Shown here one piece after another: positions 7,289 through 14,593 of a stretch of DNA of 18,780 nucleotides. The notes below the pieces were generated by a model. That model had not been told where the DNA came from. It made no database searches and was given only the letters and a program-made list of their open reading frames with translations. Numbering within the stretch: position 1 is the first letter of the stretch; every line of letters begins with the position of its first letter. The DNA is from Gemmatimonadales bacterium UBA2960 (lineage in GTDB: Bacteria > Gemmatimonadota > Gemmatimonadetes > Longimicrobiales > Gaopeijiaceae), in assembly GCA_002348465.1 (NCBI GenBank), contig DEBI01000093.1, positions 1 through 18,780 on the forward strand, given 5' to 3'. Both the position numbers and the translations under genes were made by a program.

Positions 7289-10200
7289 TTATCCCTTGGC
7301 TGTCAAACCAATCCAGGCTTCAAGCCCATCAACATCGACAGAACGAACATGGTCTCGGTCCCCTTCCGCCATAGTATCACGAATCTCCACTCGAACAGCG
7401 AGCGTCTCCCTACTGATGAACTCCTCGTAATCCCTTACCGCTTCCTGAATTGATTTTGGTCCAGCAGTGACGAGTTCTATCCGATCGGTGATTTCAAGAC
7501 CTGTATCACGTCGGAGCCGCTGGATCCGATTAACGAGTTCACGCGCAATACCTTCAGCTCGAAGGTCAGCGTCAAGTTCCGGGTCAAGCGCCACCGTGTA
7601 AGCCCCCTCTCCCTTCACCACTAGGTTGCCTGCCGCCTCTTGGACGACTTCTAGGTCACCCAGTTCGAGTGGGACTTCCTCCCCGTCAATTTGGATCTTT
7701 AGCTCTTCTCCAGCCTGCCAAGCAGAAAGCGCTGACTGATCTAGGGCTCGGATCATATTAGCCACATCGTTTGTCCGCTTACCAAAACGCCCACCAAGAG
7801 AACGGTAGTTCGGACGAGCGGTAAGCGTCGCTATTCCATCTACCGAGGATAGAAATCCGACATCCTTCACGTTTAGCTCGTCCTTAACAATTTCTAGCAT
7901 GTCTCCAGAAAGTTTTCGTCCGCCTGGTAAAACGGCTCGCACCCCCCTCAGTGGTTGCCGAACACGGATCTTAACGTCCTCGCGAGCCGCACGACCTAGA
8001 GAAGCCAGTGCCCTCACTGCATCCATGTCCTCTTCGAGGTCAGCGCTACCGTCCACAGCCTCACGCTCCACCGAAGACATCCCATTAGGAAACGGCTCTA
8101 GGTGCACGCTACTCCCACTCAAAGCCCGATGCACCCAGTCGGCAGCGAATGGAACGCACGGAGCCGCAAGTAGGGTGACGCTCCTCAGAGCATCGTACAG
8201 CGTTCTAAAGGCTGCACGCTGGTCTTCCACGTCATCCGAGTTCCAGAAGCGAGATCTGCTCCGGCGTACATACCAGTTTGAAAGATCTTCAACTACGAAG
8301 TCTCCTAGGATTCGATATGCCTTAGTGAGCTGGTAATTATTCAGCTCATCGCTCACCTCACCTATAACCGAATCCATCTTAGCCAGAAGCCAGCGGTCGA
8401 GCAGAGGACGATCTCCTGGCGTCGGATCATTGTCCGAGGGCACCCACGACTCGACACTGGCATACAGTGAGAAGAATCTGTAGGTATTGAATAGTGTATC
8501 GAAGAATTTTCGGGCTGCCTCACGCACGCTCTCTGGGTCATAGCGCTTGGGGAGCCACGGGTTCGATGAGGTTATAAAGTACCACCTTACCGCATCTGCA
8601 CCGTGGTCATCGACCGCATCCCAAGGGTTCACGGTATTGCCTTTAGACTTCGACATTTTCTGACCCTGAGCGTCCAGGACCAGATCGTTTACCAGACAGT
8701 TTTTGAACGATGGTCCTCGGCCAAGCATGGTTGATATCGCAAGCATTGAGTAGAACCAACCACGGGTTTGATCTAAACCTTCACAGATAAAGTCTGCAGG
8801 AAAGTGGCTGTCGAACTCACCTAGGTGCTCGAACGGATAATGCCACTGCGCATAGGGCATTGCTCCTGAATCGAACCAGACATCGATCACCTCTGGTGAT
8901 CGCTTCATCGTTCCACTGCACTCGATGCAATCCCATTGGAGCATGTCGATAAACGGCCGATGTGGGTCGAAATCCTCTCCCAATGGACCGGCCTTTTCCT
9001 CCAGCTCTTCTAGTGACCCGATCCACGTCATATGGTCCGGGTTTGAATCACAAATCCAGACAGGAAGAGGCGTGCCCCAATACCGGTCTCTAGAAAGCGC
9101 CCAGTCAATGTTTCCCCTTAGCCACTCGCCAAACCTCTTCTCTCCAACCTCTGCCGGATGCCATTGAATCTGATCGTTATTTGCGAGAAGCTCATCCTTT
9201 AGCTTGGATGTTGCCGCAAACCAAGAATCAATCGCGACGTATAGAAGAGGCGAACTACATCGCCAGCAGTGCGGGTAGCTGTGTACGATGGTACTTGCCT
9301 CGAAAAGCAGCTCCCGGTCTCGTAGCTCTTGCACTAGGACTTTATCGGCGTCCTTGACGAACTGACCTCCGACCAAGACAACCTCGGGGTCAAAGCAACC
9401 ACGACTGTCTATCGGATTCAGCATTGGTAGGTCGTGACGTTGTCCGGCGGCATAGTCATCCGCCCCAAACGCTGGGGCCATGTGAACAATACCCGTGCCG
9501 TCGTCAGCACTTACGAATTCCTCGGCCACCACAGTCCATCCGTTTCCGCACTCACTGGGCTCGGGCACAAGATCAAGCGGGCGACGGTATCGCCATCCCA
9601 CTAGCTCACTACCTAAATAACTTCGAGCGATCTCTACCTCCTCACCGAACAGGGCTTCCACCCTACCTTCGGCGACTATGTACCGCCGTCCATCTTTTTC
9701 CACCTCTACATACACGAGCTCCGGATGAACAGCGAGACCAGTGTTGGATGGCACGGTCCATGGCGTGGTCGTCCAGGCTAAAATCGCTCTTTTACTAGGG
9801 TCTGGGTCCCCATTCTCGGCGAGCACTTCCGCTACAAAGGTGAGGGATGGGTCCTCCACATCCTTATATCCCTGCGCCACCTCGTGCGACGAAAGAGCCG
9901 TGCCACAACGCGGGCAATACGGAACGCTCTTGTGTCCCCGATATAAAAGTCCCTTGTCAGCCAAGGTCTTCAGAATCCACCACACCGACTCAATGTAGGG
10001 TGTATGGAAAGTCACATATGGACGCCAGTACTCAAGCCAGTAACCGATACGCTCGCTGAGTTCTTCCCATTCTTCCTTATAGGTGAATACCGAGTCCTTA
10101 CAGGCCTGATTAAATTCGGCAATGCCGAGGGCCTCGATCTCCGGCTTTCCACTTATTCCGAGCTTCTTTTCAGCCTCAATCTCGACTGGTAAGCCGTGCG

Positions 10201-10456
10201 TGTCCCACCCAGCGATTCGAGTAACACTATGTCCGAGCATCGCGCGGTGCCGGCACACGAGATCCTTGATCGTCCGACTCAGAATGTGGTGGAGTCCGGG
10301 GCGACCATTTGCGGTCGGAGGTCCCTCGTAGAAGACAAAACGTTCACCGTTCGCATTCGCGGTCAACGTCTGGCGGAAAAGGTCTTCGTCGCGCCAGCGC
10401 TTGAGGATGTCCTCTTCGATAGCAAGCAGACTGCCGGGAAGCTCTGGATAACTCAT
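7289..10456 (-). CDS. ileS: Isoleucyl-tRNA synthetase, type 2 (IleRS2) with GLHH in place of HIGH
   Basis: 1055 residues from the ATG at 10456, which reads MSYPELPGSL, the usual start for this type. A TTG 15 codons upstream would be the longest frame but has no Shine-Dalgarno and adds a non-conserved tail. Class I synthetase features are PPTANGRPGLHHI at residues 46-58 (HIGH region) and KMSKS at 600-604. There are also a zinc-type CPRCG near residue 180, a CP1 editing domain, the CWRC motif, and DQTRGWFYSMLA. The length, the CWRC motif and the long C-terminal region without an E. coli-like terminal zinc finger place it in the eukaryote-like IleRS2 clade rather than the E. coli IleRS1 clade. 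It charges tRNA-Ile with isoleucine and edits valine. The HIGH motif is altered to Gly54-Leu-His-His57 (see findings). It lies 57 bp after pnp and 25 bp before rluD, in an apparent operon. Confidence 0.96.
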   Translation of the reverse strand: MSYPELPGSLLAIEEDILKRWRDEDLFRQTLTANANGERFVFYEGPPTANGRPGLHHILSRTIKDLVCRHRAMLGHSVTRIAGWDTHGLPVEIEAEKKLGISGKPEIEALGIAEFNQACKDSVFTYKEEWEELSERIGYWLEYWRPYVTFHTPYIESVWWILKTLADKGLLYRGHKSVPYCPRCGTALSSHEVAQGYKDVEDPSLTFVAEVLAENGDPDPSKRAILAWTTTPWTVPSNTGLAVHPELVYVEVEKDGRRYIVAEGRVEALFGEEVEIARSYLGSELVGWRYRRPLDLVPEPSECGNGWTVVAEEFVSADDGTGIVHMAPAFGADDYAAGQRHDLPMLNPIDSRGCFDPEVVLVGGQFVKDADKVLVQELRDRELLFEASTIVHSYPHCWRCSSPLLYVAIDSWFAATSKLKDELLANNDQIQWHPAEVGEKRFGEWLRGNIDWALSRDRYWGTPLPVWICDSNPDHMTWIGSLEELEEKAGPLGEDFDPHRPFIDMLQWDCIECSGTMKRSPEVIDVWFDSGAMPYAQWHYPFEHLGEFDSHFPADFICEGLDQTRGWFYSMLAISTMLGRGPSFKNCLVNDLVLDAQGQKMSKSKGNTVNPWDAVDDHGADAVRWYFITSSNPWLPKRYDPESVREAARKFFDTLFNTYRFFSLYASVESWVPSDNDPTPGDRPLLDRWLLAKMDSVIGEVSDELNNYQLTKAYRILGDFVVEDLSNWYVRRSRSRFWNSDDVEDQRAAFRTLYDALRSVTLLAAPCVPFAADWVHRALSGSSVHLEPFPNGMSSVEREAVDGSADLEEDMDAVRALASLGRAAREDVKIRVRQPLRGVRAVLPGGRKLSGDMLEIVKDELNVKDVGFLSSVDGIATLTARPNYRSLGGRFGKRTNDVANMIRALDQSALSAWQAGEELKIQIDGEEVPLELGDLEVVQEAAGNLVVKGEGAYTVALDPELDADLRAEGIARELVNRIQRLRRDTGLEITDRIELVTAGPKSIQEAVRDYEEFISRETLAVRVEIRDTMAEGDRDHVRSVDVDGLEAWIGLTAKG

Positions 10457-10513
10457 ATCGTTTACAATAACTGAGAAGGTCTTTCGGGGGACCAACGCCA
10501 AATCGCGTCGAGA

Positions 10514-11344
10514 TTACATCTGTCCGACTATTCTTTCTAATAGTTGGGTCAGGTCGGGTTCGGCGGCGCTAGCCACCTCGATAATTCGTGACACATCTAC
10601 TGGTTCTAGTGCATCCGGCAAGCATTGATCCGTGATTATACTCATCCCCATTACTCGCATACTCATGTGTCGAGCAACGATTACTTCGGGCACAGTGGAC
10701 ATACCAACGATATCCGCACCCAGACGTCGAAGCATACGATATTCAGCGCGAGTTTCCAGTTGAGGACCAGGGACCGCGACGTAGACACCTCTATTTAGGC
10801 TAATCCCCAATTCGAGAGCCTCCCGCATCGCTAGACCCTGAAGGGCCCGGTCATACGGCTCAGACATATCCGGGAACCGGGGTCCGAAACGATCGTCATT
10901 CGGGCCCACAAGCGGACTGTCTCCAAGGAGATTAATGTGATCGTCCAAGAGGACGAGTTCACCCACACCCCACAATGGATTCATGCCGCCCGATACATTC
11001 GTGACTACGAGTGTCTCAGCCCTCAGGAGACTCAGTACACGGATCGGGAATGTTACCTCCTGGAGTGAATATCCTTCGTAGCGGTGGAACCGTCCCTGCA
11101 TGACCACAACGGGTGTGCCCTCAATCGTACCGATAATGAGCTGCCCCGAGTGGGTTTCCACGGTCGGTTCAGGGAAGCCGTCCAAGTCGATATATGGGAT
11201 TGTCGATTCTACCTTTATGACATCTGTTAGTGCCCCAAGACCTGTACCTAGGACGATAGCGACTCTAGGAACTAATTCCCCTTTCTGATGACCTCGGATA
11301 GCCTCCGCGGTCTCCTGTGCTCTAGTATAGAGGTCTTCATTCAT
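10514..11344 (-). CDS. Purine nucleoside phosphorylase, trimeric PNP family
   Basis: 276 residues, matching the inosine/guanosine/xanthosine (trimeric) PNP family, which cleaves purine nucleosides with phosphate to base plus ribose-1-phosphate in purine salvage. Visible motifs are the phosphate-binding VLGTGLGAL (31-39), ETHSGQL, GRFHRYEGY, TNVSGGMNP, the purine-site GPQLETRAEYR with Glu197 (equivalent to human Glu201), and GMSTVPEVIVARH (214-226). The position equivalent to human Asn243, which contacts the 6-oxo purine, is Asp239 (MSIITDQC). The ATG start has a GGGAG rather far upstream (about 13 nt). It follows yggS by 51 bp and precedes ileS by 57 bp. Together with hpt near the right end it gives the cell a route from nucleoside to base to nucleotide. 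I leave the symbol empty because punA, deoD and pupG naming varies between lineages. Confidence 0.92.
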   Translation of the reverse strand: MNEDLYTRAQETAEAIRGHQKGELVPRVAIVLGTGLGALTDVIKVESTIPYIDLDGFPEPTVETHSGQLIIGTIEGTPVVVMQGRFHRYEGYSLQEVTFPIRVLSLLRAETLVVTNVSGGMNPLWGVGELVLLDDHINLLGDSPLVGPNDDRFGPRFPDMSEPYDRALQGLAMREALELGISLNRGVYVAVPGPQLETRAEYRMLRRLGADIVGMSTVPEVIVARHMSMRVMGMSIITDQCLPDALEPVDVSRIIEVASAAEPDLTQLLERIVGQM

Positions 11345-11395
11345 GGTGAAACGCTAACTCCCGCTTCGACTGAAAATCGGGTGGGGTCGCACCGA

Positions 11396-12121
11396 TCACG
11401 CCGTATATCCCGGCCTTGGACCAAAAAGAGCTGTTCCAATCCGAACCATAGTGCTGCCCTCGCGGATCGCTATATCCAGATCGTTAGTCATTCCCATGGA
11501 AAGCTCTGTCCCGAAACCGTCCACAGAAGCTACAAGCGACTCTGAAAGCCTGCGAAGAGAAGTGAATACTGGAGCTAGCACCGCCTCGTCATCTACAAAT
11601 GGTGCCATCGTCATCAGTCCACTCACCCTGAGCCCGGGAAGTTCTGCCAGTTCAGCGATCTCGTCGAAGGCGGATTCAATCATGAACCCACCCTTGGATT
11701 CTTCTCCAGACGTATTCACCTGTGCGAGCACTTCGACAAGATCTTCACCCTCTATAATCGACGTTGAGATCTTATGTGCGAGTTTCAGTGAATCGACCGA
11801 GTGGACTACGTCTGCAACTGCGAGGACACGCCGAGTCTTACGACTCTGCAGATGACCAATCATGTGCCACTGTGCACAGCCGGTCCCGAACCGCTCCACT
11901 TTCGCCTCTAATTCTTCGACCCGATTCTCTCCTAAGTCCTCGAGCCCAGCCACAAGCGCAGCCTCTACACACTCAAGAGGGTGTGACTTTGTCACAGCAA
12001 TCAGTTTAACCGATCCACTGGGGCGGCCTCCGGCTTCTTCGGCTATAGCTATTTGGTCTCGTACGCGCGGGAGCGTCTCTGCCAAGCGTTCTGAGTAGAT
12101 CTTAAGGAGAGATGACATCAT
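11396..12121 (-). CDS. yggS: PLP homeostasis protein YggS/PLPBP (YBL036C family)
   Basis: 241 residues from ATG 12121; a second ATG directly follows it. The family is a cytosolic, single-domain alanine-racemase-like PLP binder that keeps pyridoxal-phosphate and amino-acid balance; no catalytic turnover is known. The PLP-Schiff-base lysine is Lys45 in KLIAVTKSHP, followed by LGENRVEEL, WHMIGHLQSRKTR, the VHSVDS motif, LAQVNTSGEESKGGF, LMTMAP and MTNDLDIAIREGSTMVRIG. The longer frame to 12163 (adding LRWGPFFFVFTRS) is rejected: those codons are the loop, stem and T-tract of the terminator of the preceding tonB operon. No Shine-Dalgarno is visible before the chosen ATG, so initiation may be weak or leaderless. 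It heads the yggS-pnp-ileS run. Confidence 0.93.
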   Translation of the reverse strand: MMSSLLKIYSERLAETLPRVRDQIAIAEEAGGRPSGSVKLIAVTKSHPLECVEAALVAGLEDLGENRVEELEAKVERFGTGCAQWHMIGHLQSRKTRRVLAVADVVHSVDSLKLAHKISTSIIEGEDLVEVLAQVNTSGEESKGGFMIESAFDEIAELAELPGLRVSGLMTMAPFVDDEAVLAPVFTSLRRLSESLVASVDGFGTELSMGMTNDLDIAIREGSTMVRIGTALFGPRPGYTA

Positions 12122-12136
12122 GGAGCGAGTAAATAC

Positions 12137-12175
12137 AAAAAAGAAGGGACCCCACCGGAGCACCGGCGGGGTCCC
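12137..12175 (-). terminator. Intrinsic terminator of the exbB-exbD-exbD-tonB operon
   Basis: A GC-rich inverted repeat has arms at 12146-12158 and 12163-12175 (GGGACCCC paired with GGGGTCCC, one internal mismatch, then CCGG/CCGG around a 4-nt loop). On the minus strand it is followed by TTCTTTTTT. The T-tract lies on the yggS side, so it stops minus-strand transcription leaving tonB, whose stop codon is 23 bp before the stem. This is a textbook Rho-independent structure. Confidence 0.92.
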
Positions 12176-12197
12176 TAGGATCCTGTCAGGCTCCGGT

Positions 12198-12866
12198 TTA
12201 GCGAACCTGGAAAGTAATGGGGAACTGCACCCATACAGGCACTTTCTTATCTCTATTCAAAGCCGCGGAGAAACGGTAGACATCGGCAACCGCCAAAGCG
12301 GCATCGTCAAGGGCTTGGTGTCCAGAAGTCTCGGAAATCCGAAAGTCCTGCACGATGCCACCCTCGTCGATGAAGAAGAAGACAACTGCTCTACCACCAA
12401 TACCCGCATCACGGAGTAGCGGCGGGTACTCGCGCTCCATAGCCCGTACCACTTCGGCGCGGTTTAGTATGGACGGCGCTACAGTGAAGGGGGTAAATGT
12501 TGGCGCAGCAGAAATATCGACAGCCTCCTCTTCAGGTGGAGGCGGCAGATCCTCGACTGGGTTCTCCTCAAACGTAGTCGGAGCGATCGTGATGTCCTCT
12601 TCGATGTCAGCCGTCGCCATCACTGGTGTCGCCGGACGCGATATCGCTTGCGGTGGCGGCGGAATCTCAATCTCTGGCGGAAGCTCAATTGCCTCGATCT
12701 CCTCTGTATCAAAGGAGATGTCTTCCGCGGTGAGTTCTGGCCAGAAAGCAAAAGTCCCTGCGTGCATGAACGTCGCCACGATCATTGAGCCCCAGAACCA
12801 AGAACTGAATGTCTTCTTCAAGCGCTCGTTGGCCGTCTCCACTACGTGGACCGCTTCATCTGTCAT
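12198..12866 (-). CDS. tonB: Energy transducer TonB
   Basis: 222 residues. A single N-terminal transmembrane helix (about 23-42) carries His35, a candidate for the conserved TonB transmembrane histidine. A long acidic, proline-rich periplasmic spacer follows (IELPPEIEIPPPPQ, EDLPPPPEEE). The C-terminal TonB domain (about 140-222) has the characteristic EREYPPLLRDAGIGGRAV, then IVQDFRISETSGHQALDDAAL, then VPVWVQFPITFQV. TonB couples the proton-driven ExbB/ExbD motor to outer-membrane TonB-dependent receptors. The spacer is rich in Pro-Glu rather than Pro-Lys. The start overlaps the stop of the upstream exbD by 4 nt (ATGA), so translation is coupled. It is the last gene before the terminator. 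Confidence 0.94.
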   Translation of the reverse strand: MTDEAVHVVETANERLKKTFSSWFWGSMIVATFMHAGTFAFWPELTAEDISFDTEEIEAIELPPEIEIPPPPQAISRPATPVMATADIEEDITIAPTTFEENPVEDLPPPPEEEAVDISAAPTFTPFTVAPSILNRAEVVRAMEREYPPLLRDAGIGGRAVVFFFIDEGGIVQDFRISETSGHQALDDAALAVADVYRFSAALNRDKKVPVWVQFPITFQVR

Positions 12867-13312
12867 CGTCTTTCCCTCTGCATACTCTGTTCGAGCTGGG
12901 CAGCAAACACCACGCGAACTACACCAGCCTCAGTTAGTTCCTTTTGAATCTGATCCATGTACAGGTACGGGACCTCACGATCTCCACGGATTGAGATAAC
13001 CAAGGCCCGATCGGATGCAGCATATAGCGGAGCCACCACAACAGAGACATCCTGCATCTGATAGGGCTGGTCATTCATGTAGACAGAGCCATCACGCTCC
13101 ATCCAGATATTCAAGATGTTCTTCTGCTTCTCGTCGATCTTTTCCGCTGCCTCAGCCTCTGGCCAAATGATCGGCCGATCACGATCGGCCTGGAAGACCG
13201 TTGTGACCATGAAAAAGATCAGGAGAAGAAAAGCAATGTCGGCAAGAGATGACGAGGGGATCTCGTCAGACGCCTTTGAGTTTTTCTGAAAACCGCCACC
13301 CTTCACACCCAT
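12863..13312 (-). CDS. exbD: Biopolymer transport protein ExbD (second copy)
   Basis: 149 residues of the ExbD/TolR family: a short cytoplasmic N-terminus, one transmembrane helix (about 22-40) in SSLADIAFLLLIFFMVTTVF with the proton-path aspartate Asp25, and a periplasmic domain (about 65-149). Its ExbD-type end reads ALVISIRGDREVPYLYMDQI. It works with ExbB as the proton-driven stator that energises TonB. A Shine-Dalgarno GGAG lies 9 nt before the ATG. It begins only 3 bp after the stop of the first exbD and overlaps tonB by 4 nt. The periplasmic domain differs clearly from the upstream copy, so this is an old paralogue and not a recent tandem duplication. Confidence 0.94.
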   Translation of the reverse strand: MGVKGGGFQKNSKASDEIPSSSLADIAFLLLIFFMVTTVFQADRDRPIIWPEAEAAEKIDEKQKNILNIWMERDGSVYMNDQPYQMQDVSVVVAPLYAASDRALVISIRGDREVPYLYMDQIQKELTEAGVVRVVFAAQLEQSMQRERR

Positions 13313-13315
13313 CGT

Positions 13316-13741
13316 CTAGTTCTCCAAGATTTGAAGGGAGATACGCTCAGCGTTAGCTGCGTGGAGTCCATCCAGCACATCAACCATGTGGCGATATGGC
13401 GCCTCAGGGTGCGTCTTCACCGCCGCGATTAGGTTTGGGTTCTGGCTCACTTCCTGCCGCCAGAGACCCTCAATCTCCCTGGGACGCATCTGTTGAACCT
13501 GCTGACTCTCACCGCGCTTCACCTCGACGATGCCGCTCGGTTGGACAATTAGGTGCAGAATATTCTTCTGGCTGACCTGCGCTTCCTCACCCGGCTCGGG
13601 GAGTACGACCGCCAACCCTTTGTCTTTAGGAAAGGTCGTCGTAACTAGGAAGAAAATCAGGAGAAGAAAAGCAATGTCGGCCATTGACGAGGTTGGGATC
13701 TCGTCACTGACTTTCGACTTTTTATTATTCAGAACTGCCAT
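13316..13741 (-). CDS. exbD: Biopolymer transport protein ExbD (first copy)
   Basis: 141 residues of the ExbD/TolR family: a basic N-terminus (LNNKKSKVSDE), a transmembrane helix (about 19-38) in SMADIAFLLLIFFLVTTTF with the conserved Asp22, and a periplasmic domain. The tail contains IAAVKTHPEAPYRHMVDVLDGL, the usual ExbD C-terminal helix region. It lies 46 bp downstream of exbB and directly upstream of the second exbD. Nearly the whole transmembrane segment and the SDEIP motif before it are shared with the second copy, while the periplasmic parts diverge. This suggests a heteromeric ExbD pair or two alternative stator partners, an inference that needs experiments. Confidence 0.94.
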   Translation of the reverse strand: MAVLNNKKSKVSDEIPTSSMADIAFLLLIFFLVTTTFPKDKGLAVVLPEPGEEAQVSQKNILHLIVQPSGIVEVKRGESQQVQQMRPREIEGLWRQEVSQNPNLIAAVKTHPEAPYRHMVDVLDGLHAANAERISLQILEN

Positions 13742-13787
13742 ATCTGTCCGGCCTGTTGGTTTTCAGGAAATACTGAATCTGTTTGCG

Positions 13788-14456
13788 TCAGGTTCCACTC
13801 TTGACGATCTCGATCTTGCCGTCTCTTTCAAGATCCCACGCTAGGCTCATAATCTTCGACGCGCCGTGTTCCATGTCGGCAACCAACTGATCAATCCGCG
13901 TTACGAAGAAGTTGTAGGCAATGTTGACGGGAACTGCGATCACGAGACCAGCCGCGGTAGTAAGCAGTGCGACCTTAATGCCCCCAGCGACGAGCGCAGG
14001 ATCGACGTTCCCAGCCGCCTCGATAGCCGCAAAAGCCATCACCATCCCGTACACGGTGCCAAGGAAGCCCATCAGCGGCGCCACATTCGCGATCGTCGCA
14101 AGAATCACAAGACCTCGCTCTAGGAAGCTAAGCTCAATAGTCCCGACGGTAGCAACGGCACTCTCGAGCTCTCCGTCGTTCAGCTTCTTGCCCTCAATCC
14201 GACGTAGTCCCGCGAGAAGAATCGCCGACGCCGGGCCAGGAGTGTTGTAACAAACTTCAATCGCACCAGCGACATCACCTCGCTGAACCAGTTCGTCCAC
14301 GTCTTCGAGCACTCTGTTCGTCCCTTTATGGGCAATACGTAGTGTGAAGAACTTCGCGATCATCACGCCGACCGATATCATTGAGCAGAGCACAAGCGGA
14401 TACATCATCAACCCGCCATCTGCGAATAGGGTCAGCAGTCGATATTGGGATCCCAC
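13788..14456 (-). CDS. exbB: MotA/TolQ/ExbB family proton channel (ExbB)
   Basis: 222 residues with three transmembrane helices. TM1 is at about 14-36 (GGLMMYPLVLCSMISVGVMI). TM2 covers the signature NVAPLMGFLGTVYGMVMAF, and TM3 the VALLTTAAGLVIAVPVNIAYNFF motif that carries the conserved channel threonines. A cytoplasmic loop lies between TM1 and TM2. As ExbB it would form the pentameric proton channel around an ExbD dimer that drives TonB; the downstream exbD-exbD-tonB genes favour ExbB over TolQ or MotA. The start is GTG, supported by AGGAG 10 nt upstream (plus-strand 14467-14471). It is the first gene of the operon, about 75 bp downstream of the predicted transcription start. Confidence 0.95.
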   Translation of the reverse strand: MGSQYRLLTLFADGGLMMYPLVLCSMISVGVMIAKFFTLRIAHKGTNRVLEDVDELVQRGDVAGAIEVCYNTPGPASAILLAGLRRIEGKKLNDGELESAVATVGTIELSFLERGLVILATIANVAPLMGFLGTVYGMVMAFAAIEAAGNVDPALVAGGIKVALLTTAAGLVIAVPVNIAYNFFVTRIDQLVADMEHGASKIMSLAWDLERDGKIEIVKSGT

Positions 14457-14466
14457 GAAGACTTCG

Positions 14467-14471
14467 CTCCT
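14467..14471 (-). promoter_or_regulatory. Shine-Dalgarno of exbB, supports the GTG start
   Basis: AGGAG on the minus strand, 10 nt before the GTG at 14456. The next in-frame ATG codons (residues 17-18) lie inside the first transmembrane helix, so the GTG is the better start. Confidence 0.7.
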
Positions 14472-14535
14472 GGTTGGGCAACGCCATACACCCCGGCTTT
14501 TGACCCCTCAGGGCTTCCACCGGAAAAGACGCGCC

Positions 14536-14565
14536 AATTTAGGCGGGTTTCCGGAAACGTGTCAA
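14536..14565 (-). promoter_or_regulatory. Sigma-70-type promoter of the exbB-exbD-exbD-tonB operon with palindromic spacer
   Basis: On the minus strand a perfect -35 hexamer TTGACA (plus-strand 14560-14565) is followed by an 18-nt spacer and a -10-like TAAATT (14536-14541, 4 of 6 matches to TATAAT). A start near 14529 would give a leader of about 70 nt before the exbB GTG. The spacer contains a perfect 12-bp palindrome GTTTCCGGAAAC (14547-14558), a possible operator. A related imperfect dyad, TTCC-3 nt-GGAA, lies at 14515-14525 near the predicted start of the leader. Confidence 0.65.
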
Positions 14566-14593
14566 CGAGGTGTCGCCTACTTTTTCTTCGACG

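Noticed and set aside
10457..10501. TTG start extending ileS by 15 codons
   Set aside because: No Shine-Dalgarno, rare start codon, and the added residues precede the usual MSYPELPG-type beginning of this synthetase type.
12355..12999. 214-residue Ser/Gly-rich open frame on the plus strand
   Set aside because: It mirrors the Pro/Glu-rich spacer of tonB and the end of exbD. Its low-complexity Ser/Gly/Ala composition is explained by reading that region backwards.
13169..13190. GATCGGCCGATC palindrome and a repeated GATCGGCC
   Set aside because: Lies inside exbD and is explained by the repeated Asp-Arg codons in ADRDRPI; no sign of regulatory placement.
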